Positions 27,786-35,975 of a DNA stretch of 64,000 nt are shown piece by piece. Below the pieces are notes generated by a model. It was not told the origin of the DNA and did no database searches. It saw nothing but the letters and a program-made list of their open reading frames with translations. The stretch's first letter is position 1, and every line of letters starts with the position of its first letter. Origin of the DNA: Micrococcaceae bacterium Sec5.7 (GTDB taxonomy: Bacteria; Actinomycetota; Actinomycetes; Actinomycetales; Micrococcaceae); NCBI GenBank assembly GCA_039636785.1, contig CP144169.1, forward strand, positions 1,922,001 through 1,986,000, given 5' to 3'. Both the position numbers and the translations under genes were made by a program.

Positions 27786-29579
27786 ATGACTTCGACGATT
27801 CCAATGCCCGCCCAGGGCGCAGCCGGTAAGGAGGGCCTTGTGGAGATGGCGTGGGACCCCATCACCCGCATTGTTGGCAGCCTGGGCATCTATACCAAGA
27901 TCGACTTCAACAACAAGCAGGTGGTGGAATGCCACAGCACGTCCTCGATCTTCCGCGGTTACTCCATCTTCATGCGCGGCAAGGATCCGCGCGACGCGCA
28001 CTTCATCACCAGCCGCATCTGCGGGATCTGCGGCGACAACCATGCCGTCTGCTCCTGCTATGCGCAGAACATGGCGTACGGGGTGAAGCCCCCGGCGCTG
28101 GGTGAATGGATTGTGAATCTGGGCGAGGCGGCCGAGTACATGTTCGACCACAACATCTTCCAGGAGAACCTGGTGGGCGTTGACTACTGCGAGAAGATGG
28201 TCTCCGAGACCAACCCCGGGGTGCTGGCCAAGGCGGAAAACACCCGTTGCCCGCACGAGGCCGAGCACGGATACCGCACCATTGCGGACATCATGCGCTC
28301 GCTGAACCCGTTCACGGGTGAGTTCTACCGGGAGGCCCTGCAGGTCAGCCGGCTGACGCGCGAGATGTTCTGCCTGATGGAGGGACGCCATGTGCACCCT
28401 TCCACGTTGTATCCCGGCGGCGTCGGCACCGTGGCCACCATCCAGCTGATGACGGACTACATCACCCGGCTGATGCGCTACGTCGAATTCATGAAGAAGG
28501 TCGTGCCCATGCACGACGACCTCTTCGACTTCTTCTACGACGCCCTGCCCGGCTACGAGCAGGTGGGGCTGCGGCGCACGCTGCTGGGCTGCTGGGGTTC
28601 CTTCCAGGACCCGGACTACTGCAACTTCGCCTACAAGGACATGACGGAGTGGGGCCGGAAGATGTTCGTCACTCCCGGCGTCGTGGTGGACGGGAAACTG
28701 GTGACCACGGACCTGGTTCGGATCAACCTGGGCATCCGGATCATGCTCGGTTCCTCCTACTATGAGGACTGGAATGACCAGGAAATGTTCGTCACCAATG
28801 ACCCGCTGGGCAACCCGGTGGACCGGCGGCACCCGTGGAACCAGCACACCAATCCGCAGCCGCAGAAGCGCGACCTGGACAACAAGTACAGCTGGGTGAT
28901 GTCGCCGCGCTGGTTTGACGGTACGGACAATTTGGCGCTGGACACCGGAGGCGGGCCGCTGGCACGGCTGTGGTCTACGGCGCTGGCAGGGTTGGTCGAT
29001 GTCGGCTACATCCAGTCCACCGGTCACAGCGTCCAGATCAACCTGCCCAAAACCGCGCTGAAGGGACCGGTCTCGCTGGAGTGGAAGATTCCGCAATGGA
29101 GCAACACGATTGAACGCAACCGCGCGCGGACCTACTTCCAGGCATACGCCGCCGCCGCGGCTCTGCATTTTGCGGAGAAGGCGCTGGAGGAGATCCGCGC
29201 CGGGCACACGAAGACGTGGGAAAGCTTCGAGGTTCCCGATGAGGCGGTCAGCTGCGGCTTCACCGAGGCGGTCCGCGGAGTGCTCTCCCACCACATGGTC
29301 ATCCGCGACGGCAAGATCGCCAACTACCATCCCTATCCCCCGACGCCGTGGAATGCCAGCCCTCGCGATGCCTCCGGAACCCCGGGACCGTACGAGGATG
29401 CGGTGCAGGGCCAGCCGATTTTCGAGGAGAATGACCGCGAACATTTCAAGGGCATCGACATCATGCGCACCGTGCGCAGCTTCGACCCCTGCCTGCCGTG
29501 CGGCGTTCACATGTACCTCGGCGATGGCAAGACCCTGGAGAAGCTGCACTCCCCGACGCAGTCACTGACAGGAGAGTAG
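27786..29579 (+). CDS. hhyL: Group 1h [NiFe] hydrogenase large subunit
   Basis: 597 residues carrying the Ni-Fe active site. The N-terminal L1 motif is RICGICGDNH (Cys79, Cys82) and the C-terminal L2 motif DPCLPCGVH (Cys569, Cys572, His575). A 22-residue tail after His575 is where a maturation protease would cut. The enzyme oxidises trace H2 in aerobic actinobacteria. I start at MTSTIPMPAQ, preceded by GAGGTG. It lies 28 bases after hhyS, and 6 bases separate it from the NifU/Rieske gene. Confidence 0.96.
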   Translation: MTSTIPMPAQGAAGKEGLVEMAWDPITRIVGSLGIYTKIDFNNKQVVECHSTSSIFRGYSIFMRGKDPRDAHFITSRICGICGDNHAVCSCYAQNMAYGVKPPALGEWIVNLGEAAEYMFDHNIFQENLVGVDYCEKMVSETNPGVLAKAENTRCPHEAEHGYRTIADIMRSLNPFTGEFYREALQVSRLTREMFCLMEGRHVHPSTLYPGGVGTVATIQLMTDYITRLMRYVEFMKKVVPMHDDLFDFFYDALPGYEQVGLRRTLLGCWGSFQDPDYCNFAYKDMTEWGRKMFVTPGVVVDGKLVTTDLVRINLGIRIMLGSSYYEDWNDQEMFVTNDPLGNPVDRRHPWNQHTNPQPQKRDLDNKYSWVMSPRWFDGTDNLALDTGGGPLARLWSTALAGLVDVGYIQSTGHSVQINLPKTALKGPVSLEWKIPQWSNTIERNRARTYFQAYAAAAALHFAEKALEEIRAGHTKTWESFEVPDEAVSCGFTEAVRGVLSHHMVIRDGKIANYHPYPPTPWNASPRDASGTPGPYEDAVQGQPIFEENDREHFKGIDIMRTVRSFDPCLPCGVHMYLGDGKTLEKLHSPTQSLTGE

Positions 29580-29585
29580 CCGGCC

Positions 29586-30530
29586 ATGAGCGGGGGGGCA
29601 ACGCTGCCGGCCGTGGACGGGGAGGCCCAGCTGCGGGCCGCGGGCGAGCGGATCGGCACGCTGCTGGATGCCCTCGGCTCCGGCGGAGCCGTCGCCCGCG
29701 AGCGCGCCGAGGAACTGGTGCGCCAGGTAACGGACCTGTACGGCGCGGGGATGGAGAGGATCCTTGCGATCCTGACCAGCCGCGGGCCGGACCTGGACGG
29801 CACCCTGGATGAGCTGCTGGCCGACGACCTGGTGGCCAGCCTGCTGCTGGTGCACGGGATCCACCCCCGGGATGTGGCCACACGGATCGCCGGGGCGCTG
29901 GACAGCGTGCGGCCGTACCTGGGATCCCACGGCGGCGACGTCGAACTGCTGGGGATCAGCGAGGAAGGGGTGGTGCGCCTGCGGCTGCTGGGCAGCTGTC
30001 AAGGCTGCCCGTCGTCGTCCGTTACGCTCAAGTTCGCCGTCGAAGACGCTATCCAGGCCGCGGCGCCGGAGGTCACCTCGATCCTGGTGGAGGAGGAGGA
30101 GAAGGCCGCCGGCTCGCCGGCCCTTATCCCGGTGGCATCCCTGCGCCTGCGCCTGGACCAGGTCCCGGAACAGTCCGAGGGCTCGTGGGAGGCAGTTCCC
30201 GGGATTGCCGATCTCCAGCCCGGGGAAGTGGCGGGTTTCCTGGTGGGGGGCCACGCGCTGCTGGCCTGCCGGACGGGGCAGGATGTGTACGCGTTCCGCG
30301 ACTACTGCCCGCGCTGCACGGGGTCCATGGCCGGCGCCACCCTGCAGCGTGCCCTCGCCGCGCCTGTCGGCGGAGGACTGCTGCGCTGCCCGCTCTGCCG
30401 AAGCCACTTTGACGTCCGGCAGGCCGGTGCCTGCCTGGAGGACAAGGGCCTGCATCTTGACCCGCTGCCGCTGCTGGTCCGCTCCGGCGTGATGTCCGTG
30501 GCCGTGCCGGCGGGAACGGGGCAGGCCTGA
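29586..30530 (+). CDS. hhyE: NifU-domain/Rieske-like iron-sulfur protein (HucE/HhyE-type)
   Basis: 314 residues. The middle carries a NifU C-terminal-type domain with GSCQGCPSS (Cys138, Cys141). The C-terminal part resembles a Rieske fold, RDYCPRCTGSM and LRCPLCRSHFDV, but the two histidine ligand positions are changed, leaving Cys241/Cys244 and Cys268/Cys271. Related proteins in mycobacteria (HucE, HhyE) are required for hydrogenase activity, probably as electron relay or cluster donor. It is tightly packed in the hydrogenase operon. Confidence 0.85.
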   Translation: MSGGATLPAVDGEAQLRAAGERIGTLLDALGSGGAVARERAEELVRQVTDLYGAGMERILAILTSRGPDLDGTLDELLADDLVASLLLVHGIHPRDVATRIAGALDSVRPYLGSHGGDVELLGISEEGVVRLRLLGSCQGCPSSSVTLKFAVEDAIQAAAPEVTSILVEEEEKAAGSPALIPVASLRLRLDQVPEQSEGSWEAVPGIADLQPGEVAGFLVGGHALLACRTGQDVYAFRDYCPRCTGSMAGATLQRALAAPVGGGLLRCPLCRSHFDVRQAGACLEDKGLHLDPLPLLVRSGVMSVAVPAGTGQA

Positions 30531-30558
30531 TGCGGGCGTGTGCGGGGATGGGGGCACC

Positions 30559-31305
30559 ATGACGACGGCGTTGCCCGGCGGCGGCTCAGCCCTCTCCGTC
30601 CTGCGCCGGATCGCCAGCAGCCGGCCGGCACCCGCGGACGGCGAGCGCTGCGAGATGTGTGCCGAACCGATCTCCGAGGCGCACCAGCACGTCGTGGATG
30701 TGGAGAGCCGCGCCCTGATGTGCACCTGCCGGCCGTGCTACCTGCTCTTCACCGAAAGTACCGCTCATTTGCGCTACCGCTCCGTGCCGGAACGCTACCA
30801 CTCGTTCCCGGCATTCCAGCTCGGCCCGGGGCAATGGGATGAACTGGAAATCCCGGTCGGCCTGGCCTTTTTCTTCCATAATTCCAAGCAGGCGCGGACC
30901 TTTGCGTTCTACCCCGGGCCGGCCGGCGCCACCGAGTCGGAACTCCCGCTCGGGGCATGGGATGCGGTGCAGGCGGGAAATCCGGCGTTGGCCATCGCGG
31001 CGCCGGACACCGAGGCGCTGCTGATCCGGGCTCCCGGGCCGGAGAGGGCCCAGGCGGACTGCCATCTGGTGCCGATCGACGCCTGCTACGAGCTGGTGGG
31101 GCAGCTGCGCCGGGTGTGGCGGGGGTTCGACGGCGGCCAGCAGGCACGCGAGCAGCTGGTGGTGTTCTTCGACAAGGTGGCCAGCCGGAGCAAGCCCGCC
31201 CCTGCCTCGCCGGCCCCGGCGGGAGCAGCAGCTGCGGTCTCGGCGGATCCCGCGGCCCCGGACCCCGCGCCGGCCGCGGCTGAGGGAGCTGGTCCCCATG
31301 ACTGA
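30559..31305 (+). CDS. DUF5947-like hydrogenase-operon protein
   Basis: 248 residues of unknown function. An N-terminal metal-binding-like motif ERCEMCAEPI ... HQHVVDVE ... LMCTCRPCYLLF resembles a zinc or iron ribbon (Cys-x2-Cys, His, Cys-x-Cys-x2-Cys). The rest is a conserved alpha/beta region (PVGLAFFFHNS, ADCHLVPIDACYELVGQLRRVW) and a low-complexity Ala/Pro tail (about 213-245). Genes of this type recur in group 1h hydrogenase clusters, so a role in assembly is likely. It overlaps the next gene by 8 bases. Confidence 0.78.
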   Translation: MTTALPGGGSALSVLRRIASSRPAPADGERCEMCAEPISEAHQHVVDVESRALMCTCRPCYLLFTESTAHLRYRSVPERYHSFPAFQLGPGQWDELEIPVGLAFFFHNSKQARTFAFYPGPAGATESELPLGAWDAVQAGNPALAIAAPDTEALLIRAPGPERAQADCHLVPIDACYELVGQLRRVWRGFDGGQQAREQLVVFFDKVASRSKPAPASPAPAGAAAAVSADPAAPDPAPAAAEGAGPHD

Positions 31306-31939
31306 CCTGACGTTCACCGTCGTCGACATTCTTCCGGAGCCCTTCGCCGCGGCCCCGCAACTGACCGCCCGGCTCCGGATCACCGAATCCACCGGGGCCG
31401 TCATCCACGCCATTGCGCTGCGCTGCCAGGTGCGGATCCAGCCGCAGCGCCGCGGCTACGGCGCCGAGGAGGCGGAGGGGCTGCTGGACCTCTTTGGAGC
31501 CCGCGAGCGCTGGCCGGTGACTCTGAAACCCTTCCTTTGGATGCAGTGCAGCACGATGGTGCAGGGATTTACCGGGCAGACCGAGGTGGACCTGCCGCTG
31601 CCGTGCACGTTTGACTTCGACGTTGCCGGCGCCAAATACCTGCATGCGTTGCGCGAGAAGACCATCCCGATTGAGCTGCTCTTTTCCGGCACGGTCTTCA
31701 CCAGGGGAAGCACCGGGTTCGGGGTGGAACAGGTGCCCTGGGACCGGGAGGCAACCTACCAGTTGCCGGTGGCGGTCTGGCGGGAGCTGATGGATGCGTT
31801 CTTCCCCAATGCCGGCTGGATCAGGCTCGACCGCGATGTACTGAACGCGCTTGCGCACTACAAATCGGTGCTCGGCCTGACCTCGTGGGAGGAAGCGATC
31901 GAGGGCCTGCTGGCCAAGGCGGGTGAGCCGGTCCCATGA
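31298..31939 (+). CDS. DUF6084-like hydrogenase-operon protein
   Basis: 213 residues, no signal peptide, predicted beta-rich (LTFTVVDILPEP, ALRCQVRIQPQRRGY, VDLPLPCTFDFDVAGAKYLHAL, IPIELLFSGTVF) with a C-terminal helical end. I recognise it only as a conserved companion of group 1h hydrogenases. Its start overlaps the DUF5947 gene by 8 bases and its stop overlaps the following gene by 4 bases, so stoichiometric, coupled expression is likely. No catalytic motif is visible. Confidence 0.75.
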   Translation: MTDLTFTVVDILPEPFAAAPQLTARLRITESTGAVIHAIALRCQVRIQPQRRGYGAEEAEGLLDLFGARERWPVTLKPFLWMQCSTMVQGFTGQTEVDLPLPCTFDFDVAGAKYLHALREKTIPIELLFSGTVFTRGSTGFGVEQVPWDREATYQLPVAVWRELMDAFFPNAGWIRLDRDVLNALAHYKSVLGLTSWEEAIEGLLAKAGEPVP

Positions 31940-33381
31940 ACACGAGCCTCAGCCTGGCGCGGGCCATCGCGGACGTCGTGCTGTACGAGGGCTACCTGCT
32001 CTATCCCTATCGCGCCTCCTCGCAGAAAAACCAGGCCCGCTGGCAGTTCGGCATCCTGGGCCCGCAGGGCTCCGCCGAGACCGGTGTGGGAGAGGACCCG
32101 GTGATGTCCACGGACTGCCTGCTCCGCGCGGGACCGCAGGCGCACCTGCAGGTGCATCTGCGGTTCCTCCAGCTGCTGACACGGACCGCGGAACTGGCCG
32201 ACGGCGGGAGCTTCACTCCGGTGGAAGAGCTCAGGGTCGGCAACTCGCGCTGGCTGACGTGGGACGAGGCGACCGAGCACGAGGTGCTGCTGGGCCCGTT
32301 CGCGCTGGCGGAGCTGGCGGAGGGGCTGAGCCTTCCCGTGCAGATTCCCTCCGGCGAGGACGTCGAGCTGCTGACGGATGAGTCAGGCATCGTGGCCGGA
32401 CGGCTGGTGCGCCGCCGCCGGGCGCTGCGGGGTGTGGTCCGGCTGGCTACCACGCCGGCGGACGGACATGCGGCGGACGGACATGCGGCGGACGGACCGT
32501 CGGCGGATCCGCTGCTCCGCCTGCACGTGGCCGCGGAAAACGTTGCCGCGGGGGGCGGGTTTGGCAAGCAGGAGTCCATCGCATCCTCCTTTATTGGCAC
32601 CCATCTGCTGCTCAGCGTGCAGGATGCGGACTTCGTCTCGCTGCTGGAGCCGCCGGCCGAGGCGCAGGCCGCCGCTGCCGGCTGTGCGCACCACCGGTGC
32701 TGGCCGGTGCTGGCCGGTCCCGAGGGGCAGCGAGACATTCTGCTGCTCTCCCCCATCATTCTCTACGACCACCCCGCTGTGGCGCCGGAAAGCTCGGTGG
32801 CACTCTACGATTCCACGGAGATCGACGAGATCCTCACCCTGCGGGTGCTCACACTCACCGAAGAGGAAAAGGCAGAAGCCCGCGCCACGGACCCGCGCGC
32901 CGCTGCCGTCATCGATCGTTGCGAGGCGATGTCCGCCGAGGAGCTCCAGCAACTGCATGGGGTGCTGCGCAGCCCGCATGCCATGGACGGAGTTGCCGGC
33001 GGCAGCGGAAGCACACCGGTGCCACCCGACGCGGACACCTCGGACCTGCCGTGGTGGGACCCGGCCTCGGATTCCAGCGTCCAACCGGACGCGGATGCCG
33101 TGATGATCGACGGCGTCCCGGTGGCCCGGGGAAGCCGCGTGATCGTGCATCCCCGGCGGCGGGCCGATGCGCAGGATCTCTTTTCCGCAGGACAGGCGGG
33201 ACGCGTCACCGGCGTGCATTTCGACGTCGACGGAAGCACCCATGTCGCAGTCGTCCTTGACGTGGATCCGGCGGCGGACCTGCAGGAATGGTACGGGCGC
33301 TTTTTGTACTTCGCGCCCGAGGAACTGGAGCCGATCGCGTCAGCGGCCGGCCCGGACGACCGGAAGGAAACCCAGTCATGA
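31936..33381 (+). CDS. Conserved hydrogenase-cluster protein of unknown function, 481 residues
   Basis: The N-terminal part (about 1-160: VVLYEGYLLYPYRASSQKNQARWQFGILGPQG) is the most conserved-looking. A short degenerate repeat ADGHAADGHAADG occurs near residues 175-187. A C-terminal domain (GSRVIVHPRRRADAQDL, GRVTGVHFDVDGSTHVAVVLDV) looks like a small beta-barrel. No cofactor motif is clear. It is coupled by ATGA overlaps to both neighbours. It is probably an assembly or scaffold protein for the hydrogenase, but this is inference from position. Confidence 0.72.
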   Translation: MNTSLSLARAIADVVLYEGYLLYPYRASSQKNQARWQFGILGPQGSAETGVGEDPVMSTDCLLRAGPQAHLQVHLRFLQLLTRTAELADGGSFTPVEELRVGNSRWLTWDEATEHEVLLGPFALAELAEGLSLPVQIPSGEDVELLTDESGIVAGRLVRRRRALRGVVRLATTPADGHAADGHAADGPSADPLLRLHVAAENVAAGGGFGKQESIASSFIGTHLLLSVQDADFVSLLEPPAEAQAAAAGCAHHRCWPVLAGPEGQRDILLLSPIILYDHPAVAPESSVALYDSTEIDEILTLRVLTLTEEEKAEARATDPRAAAVIDRCEAMSAEELQQLHGVLRSPHAMDGVAGGSGSTPVPPDADTSDLPWWDPASDSSVQPDADAVMIDGVPVARGSRVIVHPRRRADAQDLFSAGQAGRVTGVHFDVDGSTHVAVVLDVDPAADLQEWYGRFLYFAPEELEPIASAAGPDDRKETQS

Positions 33382-33497
33382 GAGCTCTTGGAATGCTCAC
33401 CACCGTCATACTGCTGAGCGTGGCCGTCGCGGCGGTCATCATCGGGGTGCGGTCAATACCGGACATCCAGCGGTACCTGAAGATTAGCCGGATGTGA
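33378..33497 (+). CDS. 39-residue single-pass membrane peptide (DUF6893-like)
   Basis: MRALGMLTTVILLSVAVAAV forms a membrane helix, followed by IIGVRSIPDIQRYLKISRM with a basic cytoplasmic end. The ATG overlaps the upstream stop (ATGA) and the stop overlaps the downstream GTG start, the same coupling seen across the operon, which argues strongly for a real gene. I recall similar tiny membrane proteins in other group 1h hydrogenase clusters. It might anchor or dock the soluble hydrogenase to the membrane. Confidence 0.75.
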   Translation: MRALGMLTTVILLSVAVAAVIIGVRSIPDIQRYLKISRM

Positions 33498-34072
33498 GCA
33501 ACCATCCCGGTCCGCAGGAATCCTCGGGCGGCGCACCCCCGGCCCTGCCGCCGCGCGTCCTAGTGGCCGGTGTGGGCAATATTTTCCTGCGCGACGACGG
33601 ATTCGGGCCGGAGGTGGCCCGGCGTCTGGCGGCTGACCCGAGCAGCCAACGGCCCGGTATCCGCGTGACGGACTACGGCATCCGGGGAATGCATCTGGCC
33701 TACGACCTGCTGGACGGGGTCGCCGTGCTGGTGCTGGTGGACGCGGTCCCGCCGTCGGACTCCGGCGCCGGCAGTCAGCCCGGAAGCATCCGCGTGCTGG
33801 GGATCGGTGCGGACGATGTACACGGTTCGCTGGGCCGGACGGAGGCGGCCGGTGCGCTGGATCCGCACGGGATGGACCCGGTGGTGGTGCTGGGACGGTT
33901 GCAGGCGTTGGGCGGTGAGCTTCCGCTGACGTATCTGGTCGGCTGCGTTGCGGCGGACACCGAGGAGGGCATCGGTCTCTCCGCCGCGGTGGAGGCAGCC
34001 GTACCGGCCGCGATGGCCGAGGTCCTTGCCCTGGTGAACGAGCACATCCCAGCGGCCTACGAACGATGCTAA
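33494..34072 (+). CDS. Hydrogenase maturation protease (HyaD/HybD family)
   Basis: 192 residues. GVGNIFLRDDGFGPEVARRL near residues 26-45 contains the conserved nickel-binding Asp/Glu (GFGPE), DYGIRGMHLAYDLLDG the second site, and VLVDAVPP the third block of HybD-type endopeptidases. It should remove the 22-residue tail of HhyL after His575 once nickel is inserted. It starts at a GTG overlapping the stop of the membrane peptide gene. Confidence 0.9.
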   Translation: MSNHPGPQESSGGAPPALPPRVLVAGVGNIFLRDDGFGPEVARRLAADPSSQRPGIRVTDYGIRGMHLAYDLLDGVAVLVLVDAVPPSDSGAGSQPGSIRVLGIGADDVHGSLGRTEAAGALDPHGMDPVVVLGRLQALGGELPLTYLVGCVAADTEEGIGLSAAVEAAVPAAMAEVLALVNEHIPAAYERC

Positions 34073-34085
34073 GGAGATACTCAAG

Positions 34086-34337
34086 ATGTGCCTAGGAATT
34101 CCGGGTCAGGTGGTGGAGCTGGTTGAGGGCTACGGCGATCAGCTGGCCTTGGTGGATGTGGCCGGTGTGCGGCGGAACATCAACATCGGATTGCTGGACG
34201 AGGGACCGCTCGAACCGGGAATGTGGGTCATTATCCATATGGGATTCGCGCTGGAGCGCGTAGATGCTGCCGGCGCGGAAAAGGCCATGAGGGGGCTGGA
34301 ACTGATGGGCCGGCCGATGGATGCCGACGGCGCCTAA
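34086..34337 (+). CDS. hypC: Hydrogenase assembly chaperone HypC/HupF
   Basis: 83 residues starting MCLGIPGQVVEL, the HypC signature in which Cys2 binds the Fe(CN)2CO unit and the immature large subunit. VDVAGVRRNINIGLLDE and GMWVIIHMGFALERVD complete the fold. It closes the operon. Its usual partners HypD, HypE and HypF, needed to make the iron ligands, are not in this window and must be elsewhere if the hydrogenase is functional. Confidence 0.93.
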   Translation: MCLGIPGQVVELVEGYGDQLALVDVAGVRRNINIGLLDEGPLEPGMWVIIHMGFALERVDAAGAEKAMRGLELMGRPMDADGA

Positions 34338-34346
34338 CGTCCTGCA

Positions 34347-34361
34347 CCTGAAATTCGGTTC
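34347..34361. repeat. Short direct repeat, first copy (second at 34975-34989)
   Basis: CCTGAAATTCGGTTC here and CCTGAAATTCGCTTC at 34975-34989 differ at one base and flank the 149-residue gene at 34544-34993. The second copy encodes its last residues. They could reflect an insertion event or be chance. Confidence 0.35.
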
Positions 34362-34543
34362 AGAAGCCGTACGAGGGATTCAAGGATTGTGAACGCCGGT
34401 AAAGCGGGCCCGTCCCGTCCCTGTTCGGGCTGATGCGACCGGACTTCGATTGGCAGAAACAGTCCTCCATCCATGAAGGACGACACCTCTGTCCGGCGGA
34501 CTTCGCCGGCTGGTCAATGAAGACGCAGCATGAGGAGGACGCC

Positions 34544-34993
34544 ATGGCTGAAACGGACGAACCCAAAGTAGACCGGGCAGGCGGCGATTATCAGCGCGGC
34601 CCCAACCCGAAACCAGGTGGAGAGATCGACACTGGAAACAGTGCTGTTCCGCCCTACGATGAACGCAGCACGGGGGCAGAAGATCGGCCTGGAACGGCCC
34701 GTGCCTTCGACACCGAAAAGCCGGCCGCAGAACCCGTCAGTCCAGGCTCGGATGTCACACCCGACGACGCTGGCACTCCTCCGCCAGGCGTTGGTGAGAG
34801 CACCACGAGGCGAGGAGAGGATGTGATCAAGCAGGAGGGCAAGAAGCGGGGCGCCAGGACACCGGAAGCACTAACTCCCCCGGCCGACAGCCAGTCGGTG
34901 AATCCGGGGGACGGGACGCCACCGCAATCGACCACGAAAAGGCCGATAGAAACCCGCCGAGCTAGTGTCATGCGCCTGAAATTCGCTTCCTAG
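34544..34993 (+). CDS. Hypothetical disordered, Pro/Thr/Asp-rich protein
   Basis: 149 residues with no recognised family. The composition (RAGGDYQRGPNPKPGGEID, VTPDDAGTPPPGVGEST) is low-complexity and highly polar, predicted disordered, with no signal or membrane segment. The ATG is chosen because GAGGAGG lies directly upstream; the longer frame starts in non-coding-looking sequence. It converges with the DUF6390 gene, the two ends overlapping by 4 bases. It may be a small stress-type hydrophilic protein, but this is a guess. Confidence 0.55.
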   Translation: MAETDEPKVDRAGGDYQRGPNPKPGGEIDTGNSAVPPYDERSTGAEDRPGTARAFDTEKPAAEPVSPGSDVTPDDAGTPPPGVGESTTRRGEDVIKQEGKKRGARTPEALTPPADSQSVNPGDGTPPQSTTKRPIETRRASVMRLKFAS

Positions 34994-35769
34994 ATGTAGC
35001 GTTCCAGAGCGATTGCCGTGCCGCGGTGTTCGACCCCGCTGTTGGCGATCCTCAGGTGCCGGCTGGTGAAGAGCTGGAGCTGGTGCAGCTGTCCCGGGGT
35101 AAGGCGGTCGCACACCCAGTCCCAGTGCAGGGACACCACGTCCCCCACCGCCAGGCCGGCCACGAAGCCGGAGCCTGCCACTGCATATTTGGCCGTTTCC
35201 AGCTGGGCCTCGCCGAGCGAGAGTACCCTGCCGTCCCACGACAGCGGACGGGAACGCACTACCGCCTCGTCTCCGGTGATGGCCAGGACGTCGCCCCATC
35301 TGATGCGGCATTTGTCCAGCACGTTCAGTGCGGTGGCGTAGCGGCGGTCATCCCGCAGCAGTCCCAGCCACGGGTAGACCTCAAAAACGTGGAAACTGTG
35401 GTGCGGGACGCCACCGGCCAGCACGCCCTCGACCAGGTGCGGAAACTGCCGTCCGGTGCGGGCGCGGAACCGCTCCTCCATGGAGTTGCCAACATTGGTG
35501 ACGCCGATGGTATCCAACAGCGCATTGCCCACCCAGTAGGCCTCGACGACGCGGTGGTCCAGCGGATCGCGGATGCCCGTGGCCGCGGCGATGAGTTCCA
35601 GGTAGGGCCACGCACCGGCGAAGCCTTTTGCCAGCTCGCGCAGGCCCGGGTCGGTCACGCCGGATTGTCCGTAGTGAAGCAAGGCGTCACTGTCCGGCGG
35701 CCCGCAACTGCCCCGGGAGTTGGGCGGGTAGGCATAACGGACAAACAGTTGGGCGCCATCGATAACCAT
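34990..35769 (-). CDS. DUF6390-like protein beside the hydrogenase cluster
   Basis: 259 residues. Visible conserved-looking segments are LFVRYAYPPNSRGSCGPPDS, AWPYLELIAAATGIRDPLDHRVVEAYWVGNALLD, HHSFHVFEVYPWLGLLRD, and LHWDWVCDRLTPGQLHQL. The His/Cys content could support metal binding, but no known motif is clear. Proteins of this type recur near actinobacterial group 1h hydrogenases. The start MVIDGAQLF has an upstream GAGG; the longer frame is less plausible. It is divergent from the metal-type ABC importer genes. Confidence 0.7.
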   Translation of the reverse strand: MVIDGAQLFVRYAYPPNSRGSCGPPDSDALLHYGQSGVTDPGLRELAKGFAGAWPYLELIAAATGIRDPLDHRVVEAYWVGNALLDTIGVTNVGNSMEERFRARTGRQFPHLVEGVLAGGVPHHSFHVFEVYPWLGLLRDDRRYATALNVLDKCRIRWGDVLAITGDEAVVRSRPLSWDGRVLSLGEAQLETAKYAVAGSGFVAGLAVGDVVSLHWDWVCDRLTPGQLHQLQLFTSRHLRIANSGVEHRGTAIALERYI

Positions 35770-35889
35770 GTTCTGGCCTCGTTCCCTAAGGGTGTTACCT
35801 GACGCTAGCATCTCCCCCGGCGGCCCACAAGGAATCCACCGGCGGACCCGCGGTACGGTTCCACCGCCAGCCGGCCAGCATCCGCTTCG

Positions 35890-35942
35890 TTGACAGCGTT
35901 GATACCCGGGTGCATGCTGAAGGCCTGCACGCCCGGCGTGCA
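35890..35942 (+). promoter_or_regulatory. Candidate promoter and palindromic operator of the ABC importer
   Basis: TTGACA at 35890-35895 is followed after 17 bases by a weak -10 (CATGCT). Just downstream TGCACGCC-C-GGCGTGCA (35926-35942) is a perfect 8-bp inverted repeat, placed near the expected transcription start and 33 bases before the TTG start codon. This fits a repressor operator, perhaps metal-responsive. Confidence 0.4.
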
Positions 35943-35975
35943 AGACGATCGTTTCCTTCGTACAGGAGGTGGGCA

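Noticed and set aside
27732..29549. Long minus-strand open frame (605 codons) opposite hhyL
   Set aside because: Antisense shadow of the hydrogenase large subunit; no recognisable domain, and the sense strand has all expected motifs.
32458..32500. Tandem repeat encoding ADGHAADGHAADG
   Set aside because: Only about two short copies within one gene; a local low-complexity linker, not a CRISPR or functional DNA repeat.
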